Assembly (NCBI GenBank): GCA_001695595.3
Contig: MBPM02000006.1
Location: 1,116,001-1,180,000, forward strand
Direction: 5' to 3'
DNA from: Plasmopara viticola
Lineage: Eukaryota > Oomycota > Peronosporomycetes > Peronosporales > Peronosporaceae
Length of the DNA stretch: 64,000 bases
The notes beneath the pieces are model-generated. The model saw only the letters and a list, made by a program, of their open reading frames with translations. It searched no databases and was not told the origin of the DNA. Positions 1-10,812 of this stretch are shown here, one piece after another (the first letter of the stretch is position 1; each line of letters begins with the position of its first letter). The position numbers and the translations under genes are program-made.

Positions 1-993
1 GTAAAACTGTTGATGCCCTCCGTAATTGGGGCGCCAATGCATGAGCAAGTTACGGTTACTTTGTTCTTGGACAACTCAAAAAAAAATTCGCCTTGTACTC
101 AACTGTTTATGCCTCTCTGCCCCCTTTTTTTCACCACCTCTGTACCCCAACTTCCCAGCTCTTTTATACCCCTGGGACAAATAAAAAAGCATAGAGGGAA
201 ACCACTTTCACCCATAACGTTATCTTCACCTCCGCAGGTAGAGAAAGTACACCTACTACCCAGAAGCATCTATAACACTTACAAGAGTATCAACACTTTT
301 TCGAATAAAGAGCAACTATCTACAACACAATCGATTAGATAAGCTCTTACAGGTATTCAACGATCAATCTCTTTAATATACACACGGCAATGGATGTTGA
401 ATATATTGATACGCACGATTTAGGACCAATTCGCATCGATGAGTACTACCACTCGTTGCCGAAAACCGAAATCAGAAGTCAAACTTACGACATAGCTTGC
501 CCTAAATTAGTAAGATCCCAACATTAGTGACAGATCTCCAGTCAAGGTGTATTTCGTGGGAATATCAAGTCTTGCGCAGTTGCGCGCTAGGTATCAGTAA
601 GATCATGAGTTTTATGATGTCACACTCTGGAGCGTTTCAGCGGAGATCACATTATCGGAATATCGTTCGAGTGTATCTGTCGATGTCGATTAGGAGGAGG
701 TCGCCACTGAGTCATTACTATGGTGACTCATCAGCGTATTTCATCTCGATGTCTATTCATCCTCTAAGCTATTGAAGAAGAATCTCTATTTACTTGAGTC
801 ACCTGAGTCTTCACATTTTATCAATATCCAATAAAAATACTTATAAGAAGGTATAATATGATAGAGACATATATGATGTAGTGAGGGGCAGGCAATTTAA
901 TTACATCAATACCATCATCTATTTGAAAAGGGTATCGAATTTGATGAGTTCCTCTTGTTTCCCTCGGTCGCGAACTTTTTTAAAAGAAGAAAC
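1..993. other. Gene-free left edge upstream of the CRN gene
   Basis: AT-rich sequence with only short, low-complexity open frames and no recognisable domain. The promoter and 5' leader of the CRN gene should lie in the right part. No copy of the GH6 unit or of the retroelements seen further right was recognised here. Confidence 0.5.
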
Positions 994-2091
994 ATGGTCG
1001 AGCAGAAGGAGAACAGTAAGGTTAAGCTGCGGTGTGGTGTGTATGGTGAAGGAACTGTGTTTTCCGTCGAGATTGAGCATGATGCGGAAGTGGAAGCGTT
1101 ACAGGAGGCTATCTTTTACAAGCAAAGATACAATCATCTATACAAATTCGCCCCAAGCGCATTGACGCTGTACTTGGCCAAGAAGGACGGCGCGTGGCTG
1201 AAGGACGACGATAGTCTGGATGACTTATTGTCAAAAGGAAAAGTCGACTCTTCGTATCGGAAGATGCGACCGGCGCGGAGGCTTGATGACGATGAGTATT
1301 TCAAAAGGGAGTTCCAGCATCTATACAAAGAGATTCACGTCTTGGTGGAACTCCCAAAGCGCAAATATGCTAATTCTCAGTATCACGAGCTTCACGAAGC
1401 ACTCTTGCACCACGTACTGGCGGATGCCCCAACTTCGACGTCTGCGCGAAGCCATCATTTCAAGGCGAATTTGTGCGCGACTTACGGTTGCAACATGGAG
1501 AGTGGCATGTTGCGCTGCATGCTGCTGGACACAGCTCTCCCGTCGGCGTTGGTCGTCGCGTCTCATTTGTTTCGCCGAAAGAACGAATTCATTTCTGAGC
1601 AATTGATGGGAATCTCGGATATCGACGATGTGAGAAACGGTTTGCTGCTGTTCAAGCCTCTGAAGCATGCGTTGGACCATTTCCAGATCAGTTTTATCTA
1701 CGACCAGAGCAGCAACGAGTTTCGTATGAAGATTTTCGATCACTCCGTGCGACCTCAGCGATTGTTTGGAAAATTAGACAACAAGCAGCGTGCGAGCCTC
1801 CTTCGAGGCCAAGCGTTGCCGAAAAACTGGAGATCGCGCGGTACTAGACGTGCACCCGGCACTGTCTATGACATCCAGACAACTTTTGGTGACTTAGAAG
1901 GGCGGGCACTTCGCTTTAAGTCTGTTGAGCGTCCGTACAAGCGTTGTTTGAACCTGCAGGCGCGATTAGCCCGAATGCAAGCAATCGAGAAAGACTGGAT
2001 TAGGCTAGACGAAGACAACTTTCAAGACTTTTGGGCCGAGGGCATGTCGTTGGAGGAGAAGATGGAGTTTTTCTATGCGAACGAAGAGTAA
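994..2091 (+). CDS. Crinkler (CRN) family effector with C-terminal HNH-like nuclease domain
   Basis: Single-exon gene of 365 aa. The frame is open from about 955 but that codon is TTG; the first ATG, at 994, has a strong context (AAACATGG) and places the usual CRN start just before the ubiquitin-like fold. Residues 8-70 resemble the CRN N-terminal domain and end in the hallmark translocation-type motif LTLYLAK (57-63), followed by KKDGAWLKDD. HVLVELP (115-121) matches the conserved HVLVxxP junction after which CRN C-termini recombine. The C-terminal half has an HNH arrangement: H191 in ASHLF, N215 in DVRNGLLLF, H225 in KPLKHALDHF. CRN proteins are known oomycete effectors, many acting in host nuclei, and HNH-bearing members such as AeCRN13 bind DNA. 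There is no classical signal peptide, as in many CRNs. The LYLAK variant is the one reported mainly outside Phytophthora. Nuclear DNA targeting here is inferred from the family. Confidence 0.9.
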   Translation: MVEQKENSKVKLRCGVYGEGTVFSVEIEHDAEVEALQEAIFYKQRYNHLYKFAPSALTLYLAKKDGAWLKDDDSLDDLLSKGKVDSSYRKMRPARRLDDDEYFKREFQHLYKEIHVLVELPKRKYANSQYHELHEALLHHVLADAPTSTSARSHHFKANLCATYGCNMESGMLRCMLLDTALPSALVVASHLFRRKNEFISEQLMGISDIDDVRNGLLLFKPLKHALDHFQISFIYDQSSNEFRMKIFDHSVRPQRLFGKLDNKQRASLLRGQALPKNWRSRGTRRAPGTVYDIQTTFGDLEGRALRFKSVERPYKRCLNLQARLARMQAIEKDWIRLDEDNFQDFWAEGMSLEEKMEFFYANEE

Positions 2092-2523
2092 ACAATCGCA
2101 ATGCATGCTGTGCTTTATTTATTCACTTGTATGACATTTGCTGCACTCCTGCCGTACCCTTGTGGACAAAGCGTATCGTTTATGCCACATCGTCCGCCTT
2201 TCCTTCGCACATAAGAGCACGTAGAGTATCCCTAGACACCTTCAGAGACTGCGGTGATGTACTAAATAGTACACCAATAGTACCTGGTCGTAACTTGCAT
2301 CTGCTTGAAGATGAACTGCTAGTGCGTGTTTAAACATTTGTCTTGGAATACAAACACTGGACGTGCGTCTTGCCAATACACTCCTTAAATACGACAATCT
2401 GAATTAGTCAGCTAAATTATCAGCAGCATTCCACTCGACTCTGTATGCATACGACATTTCTTACCGCATCGCGAGCGAATGCAAAAAAATTAAAATTATT
2501 TAACTCTGTCATGCTTATATACC
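2092..2523. other. Intergenic, 3' of CRN
   Basis: No supported gene. It holds the CRN 3' region and ends at the GC-rich repeat that starts near 2524. Confidence 0.5.
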
Positions 2524-2818
2524 AGCTTGGAAAAGGTTGGGGTGACGCCCTCCTTCCAAGCGCGGGGGCTTAATGCTCGCGCGCTTCGGGCAGGTGCTCT
2601 CGGGCATCTGCAAGTCTCTAACGAGTCTCACCCTCGACGCGACGGTCTCCAGCACCGGGCGCCACCTGGGCTCTTACCAAGTCAGAGCTAAACAAAATAA
2701 TGGAAGACCCTCACGACCTCGGTGCTGGCTGCACTGCCCGCCAAACGAGACTCGACGTATGCGGACGCCACTCTGTGCCGTGGACTAGCCAGACTGAGCC
2801 TAGCACGTGCATAACTTG
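2524..2818 (+). mobile_element. GC-rich SINE-like element, copy 1
   Basis: About 295 bp, clearly more GC-rich than the surrounding DNA and nearly identical to 28876-29172. It starts AGCTTGGAAAAGG and the shared part ends at CGTGCATAACTTG. It has no protein-coding capacity that can be defended. It abuts the upstream edge of the GH6 pseudogene. A convincing target duplication is not visible for this copy, but the second copy shows one. A tRNA-like hairpin (CCTTCCAAG between GCCC and GGGGGC) is suggestive of a tRNA-derived head, not proven. Confidence 0.65.
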
Positions 2819-2860
2819 AGTGCGAATTACTAACTTCTACTCCATCGACGTCTGCTCACC

Positions 2861-3490
2861 ATGACCAAAACGTAGTATTCGGCGACGTATTGGTCATGGC
2901 ATTGGCGTCGCTCGCTTTTGATTATTTTTCCCTCAACGTTGGTGCAAACAAATCATGTTTGATTGCACTTTTGTCGTATAGTTACGCCAAGATCGAGAAT
3001 CCACACCTTATCTGTGGGATTGATGCCTTTAAAAATTACCCTATTGCTGTTTGGTACACTGACCGTATGCCAGCTGATAACAGGGTTACACTACTCCAGC
3101 GCATCACTTCGGAGTGCCTTGAGGACTCTCATGTGATTACCGTCATTTACAATATCTCTAAAAAGGATTGTAAGAATGTTTTTTTCTGCTGGTTCTGTCA
3201 ATAGCACGGCCGCATTCCAGGAGTTTCTCGTAAATCTGACTAACGCCGGTGGCGACCGAAACGAACTTTATGAGGTAGAGCCTCATTCCAGGTGGATAAA
3301 AGTGGTTGCCATTCAAAACTTGTATACCTCGGAAACCTTAAAGTTGCTATTCAAATTCGGTCAGGGAACACAAAAGCGGAACAGTTCTCGGATGCAGGGT
3401 TTTATATTATATAAACTTATTCGCTGTTTTCAAAGATTATATCGGTTGTTGAGGAACTAAATGAGTCCAAACGCTTTCTGGCATCGCACA
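2861..3490 (+). pseudogene. Decayed GH6 gene copy
   Basis: Aligns with exon 1 of the intact GH6 genes. The start context and first codons (ATGACCAAAACG) are kept, but codon 5 is TAG. Further on, WYTDRMPADNR and LLQRITSEC are recognisable, the catalytic-acid region has decayed to ISKKDC, a frame change follows near 3175-3190, and the EPD motif has become EPH. Similarity can be followed to the region equivalent to EELNASKR, near 3470-3490; exon 2 and the repeat tail were not found downstream. It is the most divergent GH6 copy in the window, so it is probably an older duplicate. Confidence 0.85.
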
Positions 3491-5957
3491 TGACCAGTAC
3501 ACTTTTTGTCACAGATGGCTTCACTTCGAGTGCTTCGTCGAAGGCAAGTTAACACGTTTTGGTTGCACACACATCCCAAATATCAATTCCGCACGTACTG
3601 CCATGAGCTGTCGACATGAAGCATTCATAACTTTCGCATAACCGCATGTGCAGGTACCACTGGTACTGCTTACCTCAACAGCATCCTCCATTGGCTTGAT
3701 TGTTCAAATTTGAACCGACACAACAAACGATGTCGTTGATTTTGGACATTCTTAAATTGTTTCCTCGTACGTTTTTAACATTAAAGGGATGCAACTGGCA
3801 GCATAATACTTAACAACACCATATTTATTGGTCTGTCCAGCAAGTTCAAGCCACTTTGTATTAAGTGGATTTGAACCCGCGCCATCTCTCCGTTTGCATT
3901 GCATCTTTACCATCTCTTCAAAGATTGTATACGGTAAAATTACTATCCAAAGGTATGAATTCTCTATTTTTTTATTTTTTACATGTATATTTTTGCCATT
4001 GTTGCAAGAATATTTATTGCTAGGTCTACTTTTTTGCGCTTAAATCATTTTTTGTTTTGGAGGAGTATTTTTTTCATTTAATTTGAAAAAAGGTATATTT
4101 TCCATTGTCCCTAAATTAAATGTCACAGTTGAAAACACTGGAGAGACGGATGCCCGACATTAATTATGTGCTTGCTTAAAGGTGTATTCATGATAGCTAA
4201 AGCTTGTAAAGTATTTAAGTAGTGCTATGCTGTTCCGTAAAATCGTGCTTTACTGTAGCATTGTGATCGAGACGCAAGTGTGAAGGAAAATAAAGTCATT
4301 TGAATTAACTTAACGGCCTACGACATTATTGAATTGCTATCGTTCAATATTATTAGCGTCATGGAATACGTGATTGCTCCTTCCGTACTCACAAAGCACT
4401 TATTCTATACTGGGGTGACAAAGTATTAGATGGTATTGTTGTTACGTAATTTACTCTTCCCACTTTTATCTCCAAAAGTAACACCCCCTCCATCCCTATT
4501 GTAGCAGACAATAGGGATCGTATCATGAAGACCATTTTTTTAAAGGAGTACATAAGAATACTTAACAATCTTAACCGTGCGCCAAATCACGACGAGACCA
4601 ACAATAACGCCAACAGTGCAATTACACATTGGGATAGCCGTCGTATATTTTTTGGCGTTTGGAATGTACGGTTCATCGCGAAATTTTATTGTAGTCTGGA
4701 GCGACTTGGAAACATATCGCACACGTATTCAGTGATTGCGGCTATCAGGAATACTTACTTTACATACCGCAATGATACATCTGGCACATGATGAAATGTC
4801 CAATATTGGTACTTCGTCTGACAAATTCTTCTATAAGACACGACGAAAAGGTATAATCTGGCAATAACTATCATTCAATGCAGCCAGCTACTTTGTTCAA
4901 GCTTTGACGAGATGTTGAGACAAATAATCGCCAATTGGCAATGCCGAAGTCTGTGTTCTCGGATTGCTTCGTCGTTAATACCAAATTTTGCTATAACCTG
5001 GGAAGAGTTAGTGCCTTAGCACTGATACATGCCCAAATCGCTAAGATTTGCGCGAGACCGCGACTCTTGAGCTGGCTACCATTGGCCCCATATCGGGATT
5101 TGTATTGGGTCTTGCCCGCTTTCCGAGTAATACACGTGTTTTGCGGACTATCCATTAAGATACCGGCTTGATGGAAAGGTAGACATTAAACTTTGTCCCA
5201 GGTCATTCTTACAACGTGCTGTAATCGAAGAAAAAGTACAGATCACTTCCCATCCAAACTATCAGTAAAGGTAAATAATTCATCGACAGGGCATTAGAGT
5301 CTTTTGCCTTCTTAGAAGCGATCTTCTGCGTAAGCGTCCGCATCTTTATCACCATTCAAGTGAGTACATGTACCTTCCAATCTGTTGTTTTCTCAAAAGT
5401 GATAAGGTTGGAGCCCAATACCAAGCTAGCTGTGCAATGTGGCAAAGTCGCACTGCTAAAAAATGCGTGTTAGATTGTGTAAGATTAGATCTTCGTGCTC
5501 GATAATCTTTGAAGTTATGGGCAATACACACTTACATCTTTCTCATGACAACGCGCCATTTTTGCAACTTGAACGCACAAGTCAAAAATTAGTTCAATAC
5601 ATTCTCAAATTGTAGGTCCAATTTTAAGGATCATATGTGCGAGATAAAAATCGGTGCAGTGTTGTAAATACCTTATTGTGTTTTGCTTCTAGAAAGAAGA
5701 TAGCCTACCGTGCTATCCATTCGATTTGGCACATCTCTTTTTTCCAGCACAGTTAAAAACTTGAAAGTCTTGTCGAATTGGCATTGCATTATGTAATGTG
5801 CCTATCTATCGAATGACAATTCTCAAATACAATCCTGATCGTGCACGAGGCAGCACTCCGCTTCCGACACATCAAAGTTGGTCTGCGAAATTTTTCATAC
5901 TTCAATTCGCACCCTAGCGCGCAATACAAGCTTCTCCTCCATCGACTCCTGTTCACC
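3491..5957. other. Upstream flank of GH6 copy 1 (unit 1)
   Basis: No supported gene. The left part (3820-4130) is AT-rich. From about 4155 the sequence matches the upstream flanks of the other GH6 copies, beginning with a marker block (ATTAATTATGTGCTTGC) that also occurs at 38040, 42920 and in altered form at 52727. The last 200 bp hold the presumed promoter. Confidence 0.6.
5787..5798. promoter_or_regulatory. Candidate regulatory palindrome upstream of GH6 copy 1
   Basis: CATTATGTAATG, an inverted repeat of form CATTA-NN-TAATG, lies 171 bp before the GH6 start codon. The same form is found at 13532-13543, 25959-25970, 44668-44679 and 58824-58835, at 171, 147, 171 and 171 bp from the starts. 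In copies 4 and 5 only the two central bases differ. Because these flanks are recent duplicates, conservation is weak evidence of function. Confidence 0.25.
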
Positions 5958-7430
5958 ATGACCAAAACGTTGCATTCGGCCATTTCAATGGCGTCGCTCG
6001 CCTTAGCCATGTTTTCCCATAATGTTGGTGCGGACAAATTGTGTTCCATTCCGACTTTTTCATATGGCCCCGCCAGGACCGAGTACCCACACCTTGCCTT
6101 TGCAATCGATGCCTTGAAGGAATACCCTATTGCTGCTTGGTACACTGATCGTATGCCGGCTGATGATAGAGTTACGCTGCTTCAACGCATCACTTCTGAG
6201 TGCCCTGAGGACTCGCTTATGACCATTGTTGTTTACGGTCTCCCAAATAAGGATTGTTCAGGTGGATTTTCTTCTGCTGGTTCTGTCAATGACACGGCCA
6301 CCTACAAGGAGTTTCTCAAGGAGCTGACTACCGCCATTGGTGACCGAAAGGTACTTTATGTCGTAGAGCCTGATGCCGCTGCACTTCAGGTGGATGACAG
6401 TGGTTGTGGTGCTAAACTTGGATACCTCGAAAACCTTAAAGTGGCTATTGAAGTCCTGTCGGGGAACGCTAACGCGAAATTGTACTTGGATGTTGGCTAT
6501 TGGACTCTCATGAGTGAAACGCTGTTTCCAAAAATTATGCCTGTCATTGAGGAACTCAATGCCTCGAAACGCCTGCATGGCATCGTGCTTAACACAAGCA
6601 ACTACCGAAGCACCGCCCAGATAGCCGAATTATGCACCAAATTTCAGCATGCTATCGATTCGACTACATTAAAGTGTATTATCGATACGAGCAGAAACTA
6701 TGTGTACGTGATTTTTTGGTGTGATATACAAATTTTGTTTAGCTCTAATTTTTCTATGTTGGTGTAATCTCAAAGTCCGCCCATAAATACGGATTGGTGC
6801 AACGTTCTAAGGGCAGGTATTGGAGCCCCACCTTCCTCGGAGACCAACTATCCAAATCTAGAATACAACTTGTGGATTAAAGTTCCAGGAGAGAGCGATG
6901 GTACTTGCAATGGAGGTCCGGACGCCGGTCAGTTCTATGAGACGGCATTTCAAAATCTGTGGGACCAAGGTTACTTGGTGCATGAGCTCGGTATGAAATC
7001 GATTGGAGCGGGCAACAACTCTACAAGTCCGAAAAATGGTAGCGTGGTCCAGGTTGACGACCCAACAATCCAGTCTGAGACCCCAATCATTCCGTCTGTG
7101 GCCCCTATCGCTCAGTCTGAGACCCCTATCGCTCTCTCTGCTACCCCAACGATCCTAGTCGAGACCCCCTTGGCCAATTCCGCGACCCCATTGATTCATT
7201 CTGGGAGTTCTTTCACAAATGGTGTGGGTCCAGCGATCCAGTCTGCGACCCCATTGATTCAGTCTGGGGATTCTATCACCAATGTTGTGGGTCCAACGAT
7301 CAAGTCTGCAACCTCATCAATTCCGTCTGGGAATCCCACCACTCAGTCTGTGACCCCAACGATCCCGTCTGCGACCTCATTAATTCCGTCTGGGAGTCCT
7401 ATCACTCAGTCTGCGACACCATTGATCTAG
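5958..7430 (+). CDS. Secreted glycoside hydrolase family 6 (cellulase), copy 1
   Basis: Two exons, 5958-6703 and 6776-7430, with a 72-nt phase-2 intron (donor GTACGT, acceptor CAAAG, branch-like CTAAT), giving 466 aa. The start at 5958 (CACCATGACC) puts a signal peptide first (residues 1-25, ending NVGA). GH6 signatures: WYTD (61-64), VVYGLPNKDC with probable catalytic acid D99, VVEPD (135-139), YLDVG (176-180), DTSRN (243-247), DWCN (255-258) and PGESDG (286-291, D290). Splicing is supported because DWCN and PGESDG come into frame only after intron removal. GH6 enzymes invert the beta-1,4 linkage of cellulose; this one should act outside the cell on plant or own wall glucan. Residues 344-466 are a Ser/Thr/Pro-rich tail of 17.6 seven-residue repeats. 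No cellulose-binding module is seen. The frame is open 39 codons upstream, but that start would bury the signal peptide. Confidence 0.93.
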
Positions 7431-8019
7431 TCTGGGACCCCTATCACTCAATCTGCGACTCAAAAGTAATTATCTCGAACACGGTTCAGACTTTGAGGTC
7501 TCCTTGCAAGATTTCAAACATTAACCCAAGCGCCTGTGACTTAGAAAGCTTCACAAAGTTCATTTTTTGTGTGTAAAATTCTTTAATTAAAGAATTTTTG
7601 TTTAAAAGTTGTCGCAGAATATTCTCCATTCGTGTTACACCTCAGATAACTAAGTTGCATCTGCATCACAAAACCTCAAATAGTAAACTCAAATTCCCAG
7701 TACATCGTCATTTGCACATTCACAAGTTTAATTTGGTAAAAAAAAATTAATTTCCCGGATTGCAATGTAATCAATACGATCTAGATAGATAGTCTTTTTA
7801 GGACAAGTGTTTTCTTGCTTCGAATTACCTTATCGCTCTTCATAAATTGTAAGATCTTTGAGGCCGTAACATCACCGCAAATGGTGTCCATACGACTCCT
7901 ACTTGAGCTAGCTTACATTTCATATTGCGCTCCAGTACTGAACGATATACCAGAGAGAAATTGTAGCATATATATGGTGCGTAACGTCTGGTTAAATACC
8001 AACATCACTTACTCTATAA
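7431..8019. other. 3' flank of GH6 copy 1
   Basis: Begins with a continuation of the 21-bp repeat after the TAG stop, ending at a second in-frame stop about 13 codons later (TAA near 7470). The rest is AT-rich 3' UTR or spacer shared with the copy-2 flank. Nothing else is supported. Confidence 0.5.
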
Positions 8020-8280
8020 AGATTTATATCCCCGGAGCCCACAAGCTAGAATCAAGCTGTCTTTGACACGGAATTGTGGTAGCTATAAGGTTTCATACCA
8101 CTCATTTCTCTATCGGTCAACGAGATTATCACATACCCATTTGGCGGGAGTCACAATTTAAAAAAAAAAGCGATTGCTTGTCCACTTCAGCTTAGTATCC
8201 TCCGCTGGTTCAATTTGTATCCTACGAGAATCAAACCATGCACCTCGCGGTACCTAGTCGAACAGGAGCAATAGGGTTGA
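8020..8280 (-). mobile_element. tRNA-like SINE relic in unit 1 flank
   Basis: Degenerate member of the SINE family best seen at 47536-47854. On the minus strand the head carries GACTAGGTACCGCGAGG and GGTTTGATTCTC (box-B-like), followed by AAGTGGACAAGCAATC and a tail matching the GGGCTCCGGGGATATAAATC end. It is present at the same place in the flanks of copy 2 and the inverted segment, so it predates those duplications. Confidence 0.55.
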
Positions 8281-10616
8281 TTGTTTGTTCCATAGAGCAC
8301 GCGGAGCCGCGGAATAAACACTTCGCGAGAAGTATGTTTAATTGTAGTTCAACAGCTAGTTAACAAATTTATTTCTGATGAAAAAATGTGAGTTTACTTT
8401 GAGCTCTTGAAGGCTCGGGCTTACCATCGTTATCCTAGTAGTTTGCTTGTATAAATACTTTATTGTGCATTGTAATATTTGATAACGTTGTGTTGCTCAG
8501 ATCATTCAGTTTATGTCCTTGGACACAAGCTCAGATTCGGCACCCTATTTTGATTATATTATAGTGTGGCCCCGGTGAAGCTTTATTGTCGTGACTTTGT
8601 GAGCACCACGATCTTAGATTTTTCTAGTATTTCTAAGGAATTCTCCTATTAGGTTATTATTGAGGTCGTAAGGCCAAATAATGGAATCCCCAAACTGTCA
8701 AAACCCAATCTCGTCGTCTTTTCCTTCGGATGGAAATATGTTAATTTTAGCATTGAAGACCTTTGCCTGACCAAGACGTAAATAACAGGAGGATAAATAG
8801 CCGCTTTGCTGTCCCACTTTTAATATTTGTTAAGTTGGCGGTCTCAATCTTGAATTATTACCTTATTAATAGGAAGATACATAACTTGATTTTTGAATGC
8901 GCCCTGACTTAATATCTACTCAACTTAGACCACTCCTTACAACGATCACCTTAAAAATAAACGAACGACACATAAAGGGTAGGTATCACTTCCCCATTTG
9001 ACTCAATAAGCAAAGGAGCGGCCAAGGATGAACGACGCAGTCGTTTTTCTACGTACAATTTTGCTCACAAGACTGAAAGAGCGGTGTTTATCCTGTTTAC
9101 TTAAGCTTGTGATATAGATGAATGACAAAAGGCATTTCTGCAAAACTCTTACATCTAACAAATTGGCGCACTATATCAAAAAGTAGAAAAAGCATGTATT
9201 TGTACATGCTTCGGTAGAGATGCTGCGCACGAGCTGCTATTGAGTGTCATACGTAGGTTTGCGTATCGCCATTGCTTTGCCGTAAAACCCTCGATAGCTA
9301 AAACGCTCGTGAATACGACAGGAATAAAGGACCAACACGTATAGTTTTGCATTTGAAAGTAAGAAACCATTTTATTGATACATCACAATTTAAAAGCTAT
9401 ACAAAAAATGTATCGGGATTACGTGTGTCATTTGACACAAGTCAACTGATGTCTTCAAACATCACTACAAGACATTACTCAGAGCTGAGAAGCTGACATA
9501 AAAGACTAAGGTCTACTGATACTATGCTGCATAATCCTTTACCCGCAAGGGTGTTAATCGGTAAGCTTTGAAACGTTCGGCTAAAGTTTGAGAGCAAAAC
9601 ATCCGATAATTTCGGGGCATTGTGGTTAGAGCTTACCCTTGGAGTCAGACATATATATGGTCTAAGCTTTTATTTTTTTTAAGAAAAGAGCAGCGGCAGC
9701 GCTGGTGCCCCTGATACATTCTACGCTTGAGTTTGAAGACCAGTTGTCGTTAAGAGTGAGGCATTACGCTCACTTGCGTCAGCGCACGCAAAAAATGCTT
9801 GGTGAGCTGACATTCTTGCTTGGTTCCAACAGAGCAAAATCATAATTGCGAGAGAATTGCGCTTTGATCTTCACCGACCAAATAATACTTATACAAAAGG
9901 CCCGTCACTTTCTTGTTGAACCCGTTGTCCAGATAAAAAGTGTCTGGCTCACAGGACGGCTACGTACATAGATAATCCACCGAGGACGAGTCACATTGTT
10001 CTCGTTACCATTTTTGGTCTTTAAACGCACCCAAGGGATATATTGTCTGCTGCCGCTTTAAACTCCACCCGTTTTTAGCTAGTCTCCAGCATAAGTAACA
10101 AACTAGGTCGGGCATTTACCCTTGGAGGTCGATATGAAAACAATCATTGTTAAAGACAGAAAAACTTATAAAAACTTCAAACATTTGCATGGCCGGTGAG
10201 TCGGACAATTCTCACATCGTTTGAAGCTTTGAAGGCATTTTGACAGCATTGTCGTCGGCTTGAGGCTTCTTTGCAAGCCTTGGCTGGTGAAGGTCTCGAA
10301 GAGTGACTGCAAAAGCGTCCGTGGCCGTCCTAATTATTTACATCACAGATATCTGCTGACCTTCTCGCAACCTTACAAAGAATGATGGTCTCCGAGCCAT
10401 TTTTAGCTTTGGTCTATGAGTCCCATATGACGTCTAAGGTATTCCTTAGTTCACTTTGTTCGTTAGGCGAATACAAGTGGCCATACCGCAATTATTTATG
10501 CGCATCAGATGATATTGGACAAATAAAAGCGCTTGAGATTGCTTTTAATGGGTTTGCTTAAGGTTAGACCGAGACCTCTTTTGGCGATTTCGGCCCTTAT
10601 AGACCCTTAAACTTTT
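8281..10616. other. Duplicated non-coding flank of unit 1
   Basis: About 2.3 kb without a supported gene. It is closely repeated at 16.03-18.40 kb and, inverted, at 39.58-41.96 kb. Short open frames here change length between copies and carry stops, so they are not treated as genes. Confidence 0.5.
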
Positions 10617-10812
10617 TTTATTTTTCATGTGGCCCGTAAGTGTCACGGTTAGATCAATCACCGCGCGTCCCAAAAACTATTTATTTTGTCGCAAAGTCGC
10701 TTGTTTTTGTGGCTTTGTTCAGGTTCAATTAGACGTTTAAAAGGCACAGACCAGAAATACTCAAGCCTCCGCTTTAAAGACAAATGCCTTATCCATTGGG
10801 CCACGGGGGCGC
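10617..10812 (-). mobile_element. Second tRNA-headed SINE-like element (unit 1)
   Basis: On the minus strand it starts GCGCCCCCGTGGCCCAATGG, a tRNA-type 5' end with a box-A-like stretch, then a possible anticodon arm (TCTGT-CTTTAAA-GCGGA). It runs about 200 bp into an A-rich end (GAAAAATAAAAAAAG). The block is present in the flanks of copies 1 and 2 and the inverted segment, but the matching place in units 3 and 4 lacks it. No clear target duplication was found. Confidence 0.5.

Noticed and set aside
10..342. 110-aa open frame at the left edge
   Set aside because: Low-complexity composition, no recognisable motif, no second copy; not defensible as a gene.
955..993. CRN start at 955
   Set aside because: The codon is TTG; the first ATG is at 994 with a strong context and fits the CRN N-terminus.
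5841..5957. In-frame upstream ATG extending GH6 copy 1 by 39 residues (similar in the other copies)
   Set aside because: It would place about 40 residues before a clear signal peptide, and the extension differs between copies more than the mature protein. The ATG in CACCATGACC is the better start.
5789..6145. 118-aa minus-strand open frame opposite GH6 (also at 13534, 44703, 58859)
   Set aside because: Shadow of the GH6 coding strand; no independent domain and its extent follows GH6 codon constraints.
6258..6578. 106-aa minus-strand frame inside GH6 exon 1
   Set aside because: Antisense shadow of conserved GH6 codons.
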